From Acidobacteriota bacterium (GTDB lineage: Bacteria; Acidobacteriota; Terriglobia; Terriglobales; Acidobacteriaceae): 33,993 nucleotides of DNA. The translations under genes were made by a program, and so were the position numbers. The notes under the pieces are model-generated. The model saw nothing but the letters and a program-made list of their open reading frames with translations, did not search any database and was not told where the DNA came from. Shown here one piece after another: positions 25,498 to 32,862 of this stretch. Every line of letters starts with the position of its first letter. Position 1 is the stretch's first letter. The DNA lies in contig JABCZC010000047.1 in assembly GCA_013289875.1 (NCBI GenBank), positions 1 through 33,993 of the forward strand, read 5' to 3'.

Positions 25498-26922
25498 TTA
25501 GCGCAACAAGTGTTGCGCGGCGATTTCTCCTGTGCTCACCGCGCCTTCCATAAAGCCCTGCCAGTCAGCGATGTGCTCGCCGGCAAAGAGCACCTTGCCG
25601 TGGGGCTGTTCAAGCAGGGGACGAATGCGGAAGCTCTGGCCGGGGCGATAGAGAGCATACGCGCCGTGTACCCATGGATCATCCTGCCAGGGCTGATCGA
25701 CGGTGTCGATAAGTGCGGCTGCGGCGTCTGGAGAGACGGCATTGAGATCGTGCATTAGCTGGAACTGGCGGTCCACTTTGGTTTGCGAGGCGAGTACATC
25801 GGCCTTGTCTCCGACTGCATAGGAGCAGAGAATGCCGCGTGGTCCCGGCTGCCCCTGCGTGCTGTGGAAGTACTCATGCGAGGTCTCGTCGCTCATCAGC
25901 GAAAAGTCTTCGGCGGGCCAGAAGCGGCGATCGAAGAGCATCTGCGTCTTGATGATGCGGCAATACTCGAGCTCGTCTGCGGCTAGAGATTTGGCCGGCG
26001 AGAGCGGCGGATCGAACTGGACGGAGTTGAGCACCGAAGCCGGCGCCGCAAAGATGCAGGAGTCGGCGGTAAATTTTTCGCTTGCTGTCGAGACGGTTAC
26101 CCGTCCGGCACGCTGCGTGATGGATTTCACGGGCGAGCTGAGATGCAACGCGCCGGGAGTAAGATGCGCCGCGAGCGCCTTGATGAGCAAAGTGTTTCCG
26201 CCGCGAACGTGGAGGTCCATCTCATCCGTGCTCTGAGGATTGAGGTAGTCCGCGTCAACGTATTCACCGGCAACGCTGAAGGCGGAGATCTGGCGAATCG
26301 ATTCGCCGAAGTCAGTGGAATCCATGATTTCGCGGATGCGGCGGTCGTTGTCGGTCATGCCGATCTTGCCCAGCCATGTCCACCAGTCGTACTGGTCGAG
26401 ATGGCGCTTATCCTGATCGGTGTAGTGCTTGTACTGCTCCACGAAGCGCTGCCAGGCGGAGTGCGATTCGGGCGAGAAACCCCAGTCCCCTGGACCGTGC
26501 AACTGTCCGTGCTGCAGGAGCCAGACCCGGTTGGCGTGGGGCTCGAGCGGGATGTTGAGCTCCTCCGCCAGCGCACGAATTTGTTTGTGACTTTTGCCGA
26601 TCCACTCGCCGCCCATCTCGCAAACCAGCTCCGGAGCCTGTGCAAAGTTGTGAGACCAGACACGGCCTCCAGGACGGTTGCGGGCTTCGAGCACGGTGAC
26701 GTTCCAGCCCGCTGCTGACAACCGATACGCCGCGGTGAGCCCGGCAAATCCCGCGCCGACGACAATGCAGGAGTGTGTGGGCTTTGCCGCTTTGGTCTGG
26801 GCGTAAAGCGGCAATCCGCAAGCCGCGATGGCCGCATTGACGAGAAACGCACGGCGAGTGAGAGAAGCGAGAATGGTTTTGTCTTTGGTCGTAGTTTGCG
26901 CGTCTTGCGGTGCGGGGTTCAC
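25498..26922 (-). CDS. Flavin monoamine oxidase family protein with Tat-like signal
   Basis: The product has 474 residues. The start is a GTG at 26922 with GGAG eight bases upstream, and its first bases overlap the permease stop by four (GTGA). LTRRAFLVNAAIAACGLPLYA (about 21-41) looks like a twin-arginine signal. The FAD motif VVGAGFAGLTAA begins at 54, with Glu78 in VTVLEARNRPGGRVW. Near the C-terminus, GKVLFAGEHIADWQGFMEGAVSTG is the closing flavin-contact motif of the amine oxidase family (PF01593: MAO and polyamine oxidases). The reaction is oxidative deamination of an amine to an aldehyde with H2O2. The neighbouring polyamine importer and the spermidine dehydrogenase-like enzyme make a polyamine or putrescine-like substrate the best guess. 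Confidence 0.88.
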   Translation of the reverse strand: MNPAPQDAQTTTKDKTILASLTRRAFLVNAAIAACGLPLYAQTKAAKPTHSCIVVGAGFAGLTAAYRLSAAGWNVTVLEARNRPGGRVWSHNFAQAPELVCEMGGEWIGKSHKQIRALAEELNIPLEPHANRVWLLQHGQLHGPGDWGFSPESHSAWQRFVEQYKHYTDQDKRHLDQYDWWTWLGKIGMTDNDRRIREIMDSTDFGESIRQISAFSVAGEYVDADYLNPQSTDEMDLHVRGGNTLLIKALAAHLTPGALHLSSPVKSITQRAGRVTVSTASEKFTADSCIFAAPASVLNSVQFDPPLSPAKSLAADELEYCRIIKTQMLFDRRFWPAEDFSLMSDETSHEYFHSTQGQPGPRGILCSYAVGDKADVLASQTKVDRQFQLMHDLNAVSPDAAAALIDTVDQPWQDDPWVHGAYALYRPGQSFRIRPLLEQPHGKVLFAGEHIADWQGFMEGAVSTGEIAAQHLLR

Positions 26923-27758
26923 TGTGTTGCTCCAGTAATTATGGGAGTCGGGGTAATTTCGGGAGTTGGTGCGGGTCCTGCTTCACCGCCCGTGATGAGT
27001 CGCTGCGAAATAAAAATCGCGACGACCGAGAAGACAAAGATGATCGTTGAAATGGCATTCATCGCCGGAGTAGCGCCGCGCCGCAGCCGCGACCAGATTT
27101 CGAGCGGCAGAGTGTTCTCGCGGCCAATCAGGAAGAAGGTCACCGCGATTTCATCCATGGAGAGCGTGAAGACCAGCAAAGCCGTGCCAAGCAGCGAAGT
27201 TCGCATCAACGGAAGCACGATGCGCCAGAGCGTTTGCAGCCCGTTTGCGCCCAGGTCCGCCGAGGCCTCTTCGAACGAGCGATCAAGTTTGGCGAAGCCC
27301 GCGAAGATTTCTGTTGTCGCGACGGCAGTCAGTGCTGTCGCGTGACCAAGAATGACGGTGGTCAAGCTCAGATGAAATCCGCCGCTCACTACAAGCATCA
27401 GCAGCGAGATGCCGGTGATCACTCCTGGGACGATAAGCGGCAGCAGAATCAATCGCTGGAAGGCGGCCTTGCCGGGAAATGCGTAGCGGTCGAGCGCGTA
27501 AGCCGCCGGAAATCCGATGAGGATGGAGATGACAACCGCCGCCAGTGCGACGATGGCACTGTTCTCAACCGCGCTCCACATGGCGGAGTCGGCGAAGAGC
27601 ACGCGATACCAATCGAACGTGAGGTGGCGCGGCGGAAAACCGCCCACTCCATCGCGATTGAAGGAGTAAACGATCAGCACGGCGATCGGGAAATAAAGAA
27701 AGGCGTAGGCGCAGCCCGCAAAGCCGGTGAGGAGAATGGGTTTGCGTGCGAAGTTCAT
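26919..27758 (-). CDS. potC: Polyamine-type ABC transporter permease, PotC-like
   Basis: The product has 279 residues from the ATG at 27758, which overlaps the PotB-like stop codon by four bases (ATGA). The same frame runs further upstream but there it is out-of-frame overlap of the preceding gene. It has six membrane helices. The first helix and loop, AFLYFPIAVLIVYSFN then LTFDWYRVLF, are typical of PotC/YdcV. The EAA loop that contacts the ATPase reads FEEASADLGANGLQTLWRIVLPLM. The last segment is a Pro/Thr-rich tail. With the PotB-like partner it forms the membrane channel for uptake of polyamines or a similar cation. It is translationally coupled on both sides, so subunit amounts are probably balanced. 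Confidence 0.9.
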   Translation of the reverse strand: MNFARKPILLTGFAGCAYAFLYFPIAVLIVYSFNRDGVGGFPPRHLTFDWYRVLFADSAMWSAVENSAIVALAAVVISILIGFPAAYALDRYAFPGKAAFQRLILLPLIVPGVITGISLLMLVVSGGFHLSLTTVILGHATALTAVATTEIFAGFAKLDRSFEEASADLGANGLQTLWRIVLPLMRTSLLGTALLVFTLSMDEIAVTFFLIGRENTLPLEIWSRLRRGATPAMNAISTIIFVFSVVAIFISQRLITGGEAGPAPTPEITPTPIITGATQ

Positions 27759-28606
27759 GCGAGCCCCTGGCGGCGCGCGAGTCTTTGCGTGACAGACAGA
27801 ATCGTCACCACGATCAACAGGATGACCACAGCGACAGCAGCGCCGAGCGGCCAGTTGTAGTCCGCGCCGAAGAGATTCGCGACGATATTGGCGATCATCA
27901 CGCTGCTTGGGCCGCCCAATAACAGCGGCGCGAGGAAGTCGCCGAAGCTGAGCAGGAAGGCCAGGGTGGCTCCGGAGATGACTCCAGGCAGCGAGAGCGG
28001 CAGAATCACGCGCAGGAAAGTCTGCCACGGCCGCGCGCCGAGGTCACTCGATGATTCGAGTAGCTCGCGCGGAATTTTTTCGAGCGACGCGACCACCGGC
28101 AACACGACAAATGGCACATAGATGTGCGTGAGCGTGACGATCACTGCGAATGGACTATAGAGGAAAAAGCTGAGCGGGTGCCGCGCCGCGTGCAGCCAGA
28201 GCAGAAGTGTGTTGAGCACGCCTTCGTTGCCGAAGATGACCTTCCACGCATACGCGCGTACAAGATAGCTGACCCACAGAGGAATAATGACGGCTTGATA
28301 GAGCAGATGGCGGTAGCGTCCCGAGTGATAGACGAGAAAGAAGGCCAAAGGATAGCCGATCAGAAGGGACAACAATACGACGGAAAACGCGATGCGCAGC
28401 GAGCGGAGAATGACGGTGAGATAGAGCGGGTTAGTGAAGAGATGAACGTAGTTCGCCAGCGTGGCGTGGTGCTGGATCTGTTGAAATTCGCTAAGGCTCC
28501 AAAAGCTGTAACAGAAGAGGAGGCAGTAGGGAAGGAACAGAAAGAGCGCGATCCACGCGAAGGGTGGAAGCGTGACGAGCAGTGCGTTCCGTCGTGTCGA
28601 TCGCAT
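27755..28606 (-). CDS. potB: Polyamine-type ABC transporter permease, PotB-like
   Basis: The product has 283 residues with six hydrophobic segments. It starts three bases after the ATPase stop and overlaps the next permease by four bases. PotB hallmarks are PPFAWIALFLFLPYCLLFCYSFW at the N-terminus, the segment IIPLWVSYLVRAYAWKVIFGNEGVLN, and the EAA loop KIPRELLESSSDLGARPWQTFLRVILPLSLPG. The LWVSYLVRAYAW stretch is characteristic of the spermidine/putrescine group (PotB/PotH/YdcU) rather than of iron or sulfate permeases. It forms a heterodimer with the PotC-like protein. Confidence 0.91.
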   Translation of the reverse strand: MRSTRRNALLVTLPPFAWIALFLFLPYCLLFCYSFWSLSEFQQIQHHATLANYVHLFTNPLYLTVILRSLRIAFSVVLLSLLIGYPLAFFLVYHSGRYRHLLYQAVIIPLWVSYLVRAYAWKVIFGNEGVLNTLLLWLHAARHPLSFFLYSPFAVIVTLTHIYVPFVVLPVVASLEKIPRELLESSSDLGARPWQTFLRVILPLSLPGVISGATLAFLLSFGDFLAPLLLGGPSSVMIANIVANLFGADYNWPLGAAVAVVILLIVVTILSVTQRLARRQGLA

Positions 28607-28609
28607 AGA

Positions 28610-29710
28610 CTAATTCTTCTCCTGCGCAGCGTCTTCGAGGGGAACGCAGTCTTCTGCCCGGAAGGTGAAGTGCTGAGATTCGCCGCCGCCGAGAGGCGAA
28701 GTTAGACGCGCAGTCAACTCGATGCCTCCGGCACATCGCAGCGTGACCAGCGTATTGGCGCCGTGAAATTGTTCAGTGAGCACCTGCGCCTGAAATTGCA
28801 CAAGAGCATCGCTGGTGATTGCGGACGCCGGCGCGATGGCCTCGGGGCGTAGTGAGAAAACCGCCGGACCATCCGGAAGCTGCGTGGGCAGCGAGAAGAT
28901 TCCGCAATCTGCAACGCCTTGTTTGACTACGCCGCGCAGCAGGTTGCTCTTGCCGAGGAAGCTCGCCGAGTAGGCAGTGCGCGGCCGGGCGTAGATCTCC
29001 CGCGGCGTTCCGCACTGCTCAATCTTTCCCCGGTGCAGCAGCACGACTCGGTCCGAGATGGCCAGAGCCTCACTCTGGTCGTGGGTCACAAAGAGAAATG
29101 TGATGCCGAGGTCCTGTTGCAGCAGCTTGAGCTCGCGCTGCATTTCGACGCGCAGGTTGGCATCGAGCGCAGAGAGCGGCTCGTCGAGCAGCAGCACTTT
29201 GGGGCGATTGACCAGCGCCCGCGCCAGCGCCACTCGCTGCTTTTGTCCTCCGCTGATCTGCCGGGGAAAGTGTTTCGCGAAGCTGTCCATGCGAACCTTG
29301 GTGAGCGCTGCTTCGACGCGCGATTTCGCTTCCGTGCGGTCGCATCCGCGCACTCGCAGGCCGTAGGCGACGTTGTCGAAGACGCTCATGTGCGGGAACA
29401 GGGCGTAGCTCTGGAATACGGTGTGAATGGGGCGGCGGTGCGGCGGCAGCGTGTCGAGCCGCTGACCTTCCAGAAAAATCTGTCCGGACGTGGCCTGCTC
29501 AAACCCGGCAACGATGCGCAGCAAAGTCGTTTTGCCCGAACCGCTTTCGCCCAGAAAAGTAAGAAATTCGCCGCGCTGGATATCGAGTGAGATGGACTCG
29601 AGCACACAGTGCGCTCCGAAGCTTTTGCCTATGTCTTCAATGCGCAGAAAGGCGGCTTCAGCCGGTGGTGCGGCAGCTTCGAACTGAACTTCGGCAGGAC
29701 GACTACTCAA
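28610..29710 (-). CDS. potA: Polyamine-type ABC transporter ATPase, PotA-like
   Basis: The product has 366 residues. The start is a TTG at 29710 with GGAGG four to five bases upstream; no ATG precedes the conserved region. Walker A GESGSGKT is at 54-61, Q-loop VFQSYALFPHM from 98, signature ISGGQKQR at 152-159, Walker B LLLDEP at 173-178 and H-loop His210. The C-terminal 120 residues form a TOBE regulatory domain. The IHTVFQSYALFPHMSVFDNVAYGL segment is what one sees in PotA/PotG proteins of the CUT1-type importer ATPases. It energises uptake through the two permeases encoded directly downstream. Confidence 0.91.
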   Translation of the reverse strand: MSSRPAEVQFEAAAPPAEAAFLRIEDIGKSFGAHCVLESISLDIQRGEFLTFLGESGSGKTTLLRIVAGFEQATSGQIFLEGQRLDTLPPHRRPIHTVFQSYALFPHMSVFDNVAYGLRVRGCDRTEAKSRVEAALTKVRMDSFAKHFPRQISGGQKQRVALARALVNRPKVLLLDEPLSALDANLRVEMQRELKLLQQDLGITFLFVTHDQSEALAISDRVVLLHRGKIEQCGTPREIYARPRTAYSASFLGKSNLLRGVVKQGVADCGIFSLPTQLPDGPAVFSLRPEAIAPASAITSDALVQFQAQVLTEQFHGANTLVTLRCAGGIELTARLTSPLGGGESQHFTFRAEDCVPLEDAAQEKN

Positions 29711-29738
29711 TCAGCCTCCCGCGTGGGAATTGTATGGT

Positions 29739-30818
29739 TCATTGGCTGGCCTTCACTTCGTTCCATATCTCGGTGTATTTCGCGCGGCGTGGCACGTCTT
29801 GCCAGAAGACAATCTGCTTCTGATAGGCGTCGATGTCGTCGAGGTGTAGCCCGTGGCGCTGATCTGCGGTCATTAAAGTAGCGGCTTGGGGATTCGCCGG
29901 AATGTATCCCGTCACGTCGCTGAGCTGTTTCTGCGTCCGCGTGGAGATCATGTAGTTCAGCAGCGCGTAGGCGAGGTCCTTGTTCTCGCTCGACGACGTG
30001 ATCATGAGGTGGTCGATCCAGCCGGTTGTCCCCTCAGCCGGAATTTCTTCTTCGATCGGCATGCCGGCCTTGCGGAGCTGGTTGGTGACCAGCGGCCAAC
30101 CCATCGCCGCAATCACTTCGTGGTTCTGAAATAGGTTGGTGAGCTCGCCGCCCGTGGTCCAAAGCTTGCGGACATTCGGCTTGAGCGCGATCAGTTTCGT
30201 CTTGACCTGTTCGAGCTGCGCGTCACTCAAGTTGTAGATGGCCGTTGGATCTTGCTTGCCGAATCCAAGCACCTGCGCTGCCATGTAGACCGACGAGAGA
30301 TCGTCCCAGAGCGAGAGCTTGCCCTTGTATTTCGGATCCCAAAGATCGGCCCAGGCTGTTGGCATCTGAGCGAACGCAGTCTTGTCATACAAAAGGGGGT
30401 TCGGTCCCCAGGTGAGCGGAACGCCATAGACCTGCCCGGCATTTTTGACCAGCGGCATGCTTGTCAGCGTGGGAGAAACCTGGGAGTAGTTCGGAATCTT
30501 CGATAAATCCAGCGGAGCCACCAGCCCGGAGCGGGTCAGCATCGTAGCGACGTCGCTCGAGGGCGAGATGACGTCGTAGTTTGAGGCTGCTCCGCCGCGA
30601 AGTTTGGCCACCAGCTCGTCGCTCGAGCCCATGTAGGCGGCGACCACCTTGCATTTGCATGTGGCTTCGAATCCCTGGATGAACGAGGTATCGGCGTAGC
30701 CCTCCCACACAAGAAGACTCAGAGTCGGCGTGGGCTTTTTGCAACTGGAAAGAAAGGCGAACCCAGCCAGGAGGCAGAAAGAGAAGAATCTCTTTGCGTT
30801 CGTTCGCGGGCTGAACAA
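29739..30818 (-). CDS. potD: Polyamine-binding lipoprotein, PotD-like
   Basis: The product has 359 residues. The start is a TTG at 30818 with a perfect AGGAG six bases upstream. The lipobox LSSC (Cys26) marks it as a lipoprotein anchored in the membrane facing the periplasm. The fold signature LSLLVWEGYADTSFIQGFEA and the hinge region YGVPLTWGPNPLLYDK match PotD/PotF family extracellular binding proteins. GWIDHL (Trp267, Asp269) corresponds to the W-x-D that holds a terminal amine in PotD, and Asp172/Asp173 also align. A Glu used by PotD for spermidine seems absent, so ligand preference may differ (putrescine, another diamine or a related cation). It is the first gene of the six-gene operon, which probably starts in the 30819-31457 region. 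Confidence 0.9.
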   Translation of the reverse strand: MFSPRTNAKRFFSFCLLAGFAFLSSCKKPTPTLSLLVWEGYADTSFIQGFEATCKCKVVAAYMGSSDELVAKLRGGAASNYDVISPSSDVATMLTRSGLVAPLDLSKIPNYSQVSPTLTSMPLVKNAGQVYGVPLTWGPNPLLYDKTAFAQMPTAWADLWDPKYKGKLSLWDDLSSVYMAAQVLGFGKQDPTAIYNLSDAQLEQVKTKLIALKPNVRKLWTTGGELTNLFQNHEVIAAMGWPLVTNQLRKAGMPIEEEIPAEGTTGWIDHLMITSSSENKDLAYALLNYMISTRTQKQLSDVTGYIPANPQAATLMTADQRHGLHLDDIDAYQKQIVFWQDVPRRAKYTEIWNEVKASQ

Positions 30819-30972
30819 GTGCTGCTCCTAAGATCGCGGAGTTCCCTTGAGCGGGCAACTCGTAAGAATGATTCACGGAAACTGGCCAGGTGTTCCGATG
30901 AAGTGGGCCGATGCTGCCGCCCCATTCCAGTTTGCCTGATATGCGAACGGCGCGCGGCGCTACACGTTTTCC

Positions 30973-31015
30973 TTGACACAGAATGCAAAATTTACTAAGT
31001 TTTGCAAAATTACTA
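30973..31015 (+). promoter_or_regulatory. Candidate promoter with direct-repeat operator
   Basis: TTGACA lies at 30973-30978, with a weak -10-like TAAGTT 17 bases on (30996-31001). Overlapping this are two direct copies of TGCAAAAT(T)TACTA, at 30984-30997 and 31003-31015. They start 19 bases apart, about two helical turns, and the second contains the palindrome TTTTGCAAAA (31000-31009). The block is strikingly AT-rich for this window. It could bind a regulator on one DNA face and control either or both divergent operons. Confidence 0.5.
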
Positions 31016-31085
31016 CAAGGTTTTCCGCATGGCAACGACTTTCCTGAGAAACTAGCAAGAGACTGAAAACGAGCGGGACCCGCCA

Positions 31086-31101
31086 CAGCCTGTACAGGCT
31101 G
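31086..31101. promoter_or_regulatory. 16-bp perfect palindrome, possible operator
   Basis: CAGCCTGTACAGGCTG is fully self-complementary with no central spacer. It lies in the gene-free region between the two divergent polyamine operons, about 270 bases from the PotD-like start and 357 bases from the aminotransferase start. It has no T-run on either side, so it is not a terminator. A site for a dimeric regulator is the simplest reading. Confidence 0.45.
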
Positions 31102-31457
31102 AATCACCTCAAAAGGGACGCGCCGCAATGGCATCTTCTTCGAACAACGACGGCTGTCGAAGCGCGCCAGGTAAATGCTCGCGCGTAAGCACACGTCCGT
31201 TCCGAAGAGTTTCAGGTCATTTAAAGGCCAAGAAGCGGATCTTTCCCCAGATTCTATCCCGGCATTTCCGGATTGCTACGACATATTGCCGCCAGCGCTG
31301 GTTTCTGCGTTACGCGCGGAGTGAGTCGCTTCTTCGCCTGCGATCTTCTGCGCTCGGCTTGCAGGCGGCGAGCTGTCACTCGATGGCGTCCGCTCTGCCT
31401 TGTTGAATTTTTGACGGCCCTAAATTTTGAACAGCGTTAGGGCAAAGGAAGAATCGT

Positions 31458-32828
31458 ATGCATCAGCTTCTGGAAAAAGAACTGTCGACATTTGAATCGC
31501 GCACCCCAGGATCCCACGCAGCACTTAAGAAAGCCCAGCCCCGTCTTCCGCTCGGCGTAGCCAGCAACTTTCGCAGCTATGAGCCCTGGCCCCTGTTCGT
31601 GAAGGACGCTAAAGGCTCGCACATCCACGATCTGGACGGCAACGAGTACATCGACTTCAACCTGTGCTTTGGCGCGTTGATGGCGGGGCATTGTCATCCG
31701 GCGGTTATGGCCGCCGTGCAGGAGCGGTTGGAGATCGGCACCATGTTCGGTATGCCGCACACGCTCGAGTATGAGTTGGCCGAAGAAATTTGCCAGCGCT
31801 TTCCAGTGGAGCAGGTCCGCTTCGGAAGCAGCGGAACCGAGGTGACCATGCACGCCATCCGATTGGCCCGCGGCTTTACGGATCGCGACAAGATCATCAA
31901 GATGGAAGGCGGCTACCACGGCGTACACGACTCCGTGATGGTGAGCATGAAGCCCAAGCTCGACCTTTGCGGCGATCCCGACCGCCCCAACCAGGTGCCC
32001 GCCGGAGCCGGCGTCCCCGCCGACACGGTGAAGAACACACTCATCGCGCAATTCAACGACCTGGCTGCCGTCAAGCGCCTGTTTGCGGAGAACCCTAAGC
32101 AGATTGCGGCCATCATCGTAGAGCCGATCATGATGAATATCGGCATCTGCATGCCGGAGCCGGGTTATCTTGAAGGCCTTCGCGAGATATGCACAAAGGA
32201 GGGCGCGCTGCTTATCTTTGACGAAGTGAAGACAGGAGCGAAGCTGGGACGCGGCGGCGCCTGCGAGTACTTCAACATCAAGGCCGACCTCGTCACGCTG
32301 GCCAAATCCATCGGCGGAGGCTTTCCGTTGGCTGCCTTTGCCACCAGCAGGGAAGTGATGGACATGATCGCGCAACAGAAGGTTTTCCATGCCGGGACGT
32401 ATGCGACCAATCCGCTGGTGATGGCGGCCGGTATCGCGACCTTCCGCGAGGTGCTTACGCCGGAGGGCTACGCGCACATTGAGAAAATCGGCGATGTGCT
32501 CGTCGAGGGCTACAAGCAGATTGTGAAGAAGAACGGCATCGAAGGCTACGTTGAGAGCGCGGGCTCAAACGGCGCGTTGCTGTTCTATGCGAAGAAGATT
32601 CGCAATTACCGCGAATGGCTCGCGGTCGACACAGACCTGTGGAGGCTCTACTGGTTTGGGATGCTCAACCGTGGCGTAATGCCGCAGCCATATTGGTGGG
32701 ACGAGCAGTGGACGCTCTCCGTCGCGCATTCGATGGCGGACATCGATCGCCACCTCTCGGCATTTGAAGAAGTGGCGCCAGCCATCGCGCAGGCGCAGCA
32801 GGAGAGCTCGGTGCAGGTGGTCGGCTAG
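31458..32828 (+). CDS. Class III PLP-dependent aminotransferase (GSA-aminotransferase-like)
   Basis: The product has 456 residues from an ATG with AAGGA eight bases upstream. The N-terminal substrate-binding part has LDGNEYIDFNLCFGALMAGHCHP (59-81). The PLP phosphate-binding GSSGTE is at 123-128 and GGYHG at 151-155. Asp255 in FDEVKTG pairs with the pyridine nitrogen, and the PLP Schiff-base lysine is Lys283 in LAKSIGGGFPLAAF. The family includes glutamate-1-semialdehyde aminomutase and omega-amino acid or amine transaminases. The polyamine context, not heme genes, argues for transamination of an amine or amino aldehyde/omega-amino acid released by polyamine oxidation. It is the first gene of a plus-strand operon with the APC permease 34 bases downstream. 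Exact substrate unknown. Confidence 0.87.
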   Translation: MHQLLEKELSTFESRTPGSHAALKKAQPRLPLGVASNFRSYEPWPLFVKDAKGSHIHDLDGNEYIDFNLCFGALMAGHCHPAVMAAVQERLEIGTMFGMPHTLEYELAEEICQRFPVEQVRFGSSGTEVTMHAIRLARGFTDRDKIIKMEGGYHGVHDSVMVSMKPKLDLCGDPDRPNQVPAGAGVPADTVKNTLIAQFNDLAAVKRLFAENPKQIAAIIVEPIMMNIGICMPEPGYLEGLREICTKEGALLIFDEVKTGAKLGRGGACEYFNIKADLVTLAKSIGGGFPLAAFATSREVMDMIAQQKVFHAGTYATNPLVMAAGIATFREVLTPEGYAHIEKIGDVLVEGYKQIVKKNGIEGYVESAGSNGALLFYAKKIRNYREWLAVDTDLWRLYWFGMLNRGVMPQPYWWDEQWTLSVAHSMADIDRHLSAFEEVAPAIAQAQQESSVQVVG

Positions 32829-32862
32829 TCCAAAGCGGGTATTTTCGGGCTGGAGGCAGCCG

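Larger units (their letters stand above)
30819..31457. other. 639-bp divergent control region of the polyamine island
   Basis: No convincing gene lies here. A 92-codon plus-strand frame (31128-31406) and a long minus-strand frame have no family features and lack good ribosome-binding sites. The region separates the minus-strand importer/oxidase operon from the plus-strand aminotransferase and permease. It contains an AT-rich block with direct repeats (30984-31015) and a 16-bp palindrome (31086-31101). Its length leaves room for a long leader or for two independently regulated promoters. Confidence 0.6.

Noticed and set aside
26919..28028. 369-residue version of the PotC-like permease
   Set aside because: The first 90 residues are the shifted-frame translation of the PotB-like gene; the ATG at 27758 overlaps its stop codon as expected for coupled genes.
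31086..31101. LexA/SOS box
   Set aside because: The palindrome contains CTGTACAG, but the arms are not separated by the eight bases of the usual CTGT-N8-ACAG box, and no SOS gene is nearby.
31128..31406. 92-codon plus-strand open frame in the divergent control region
   Set aside because: It is Ser/Arg/Cys-rich with no start site or domain, typical of a chance frame.
31437..32477. 346-codon minus-strand open frame opposite the aminotransferase
   Set aside because: It is fully antisense to a well-conserved PLP enzyme. Its translation is His/Ala/Gly-rich with no recognisable domain.
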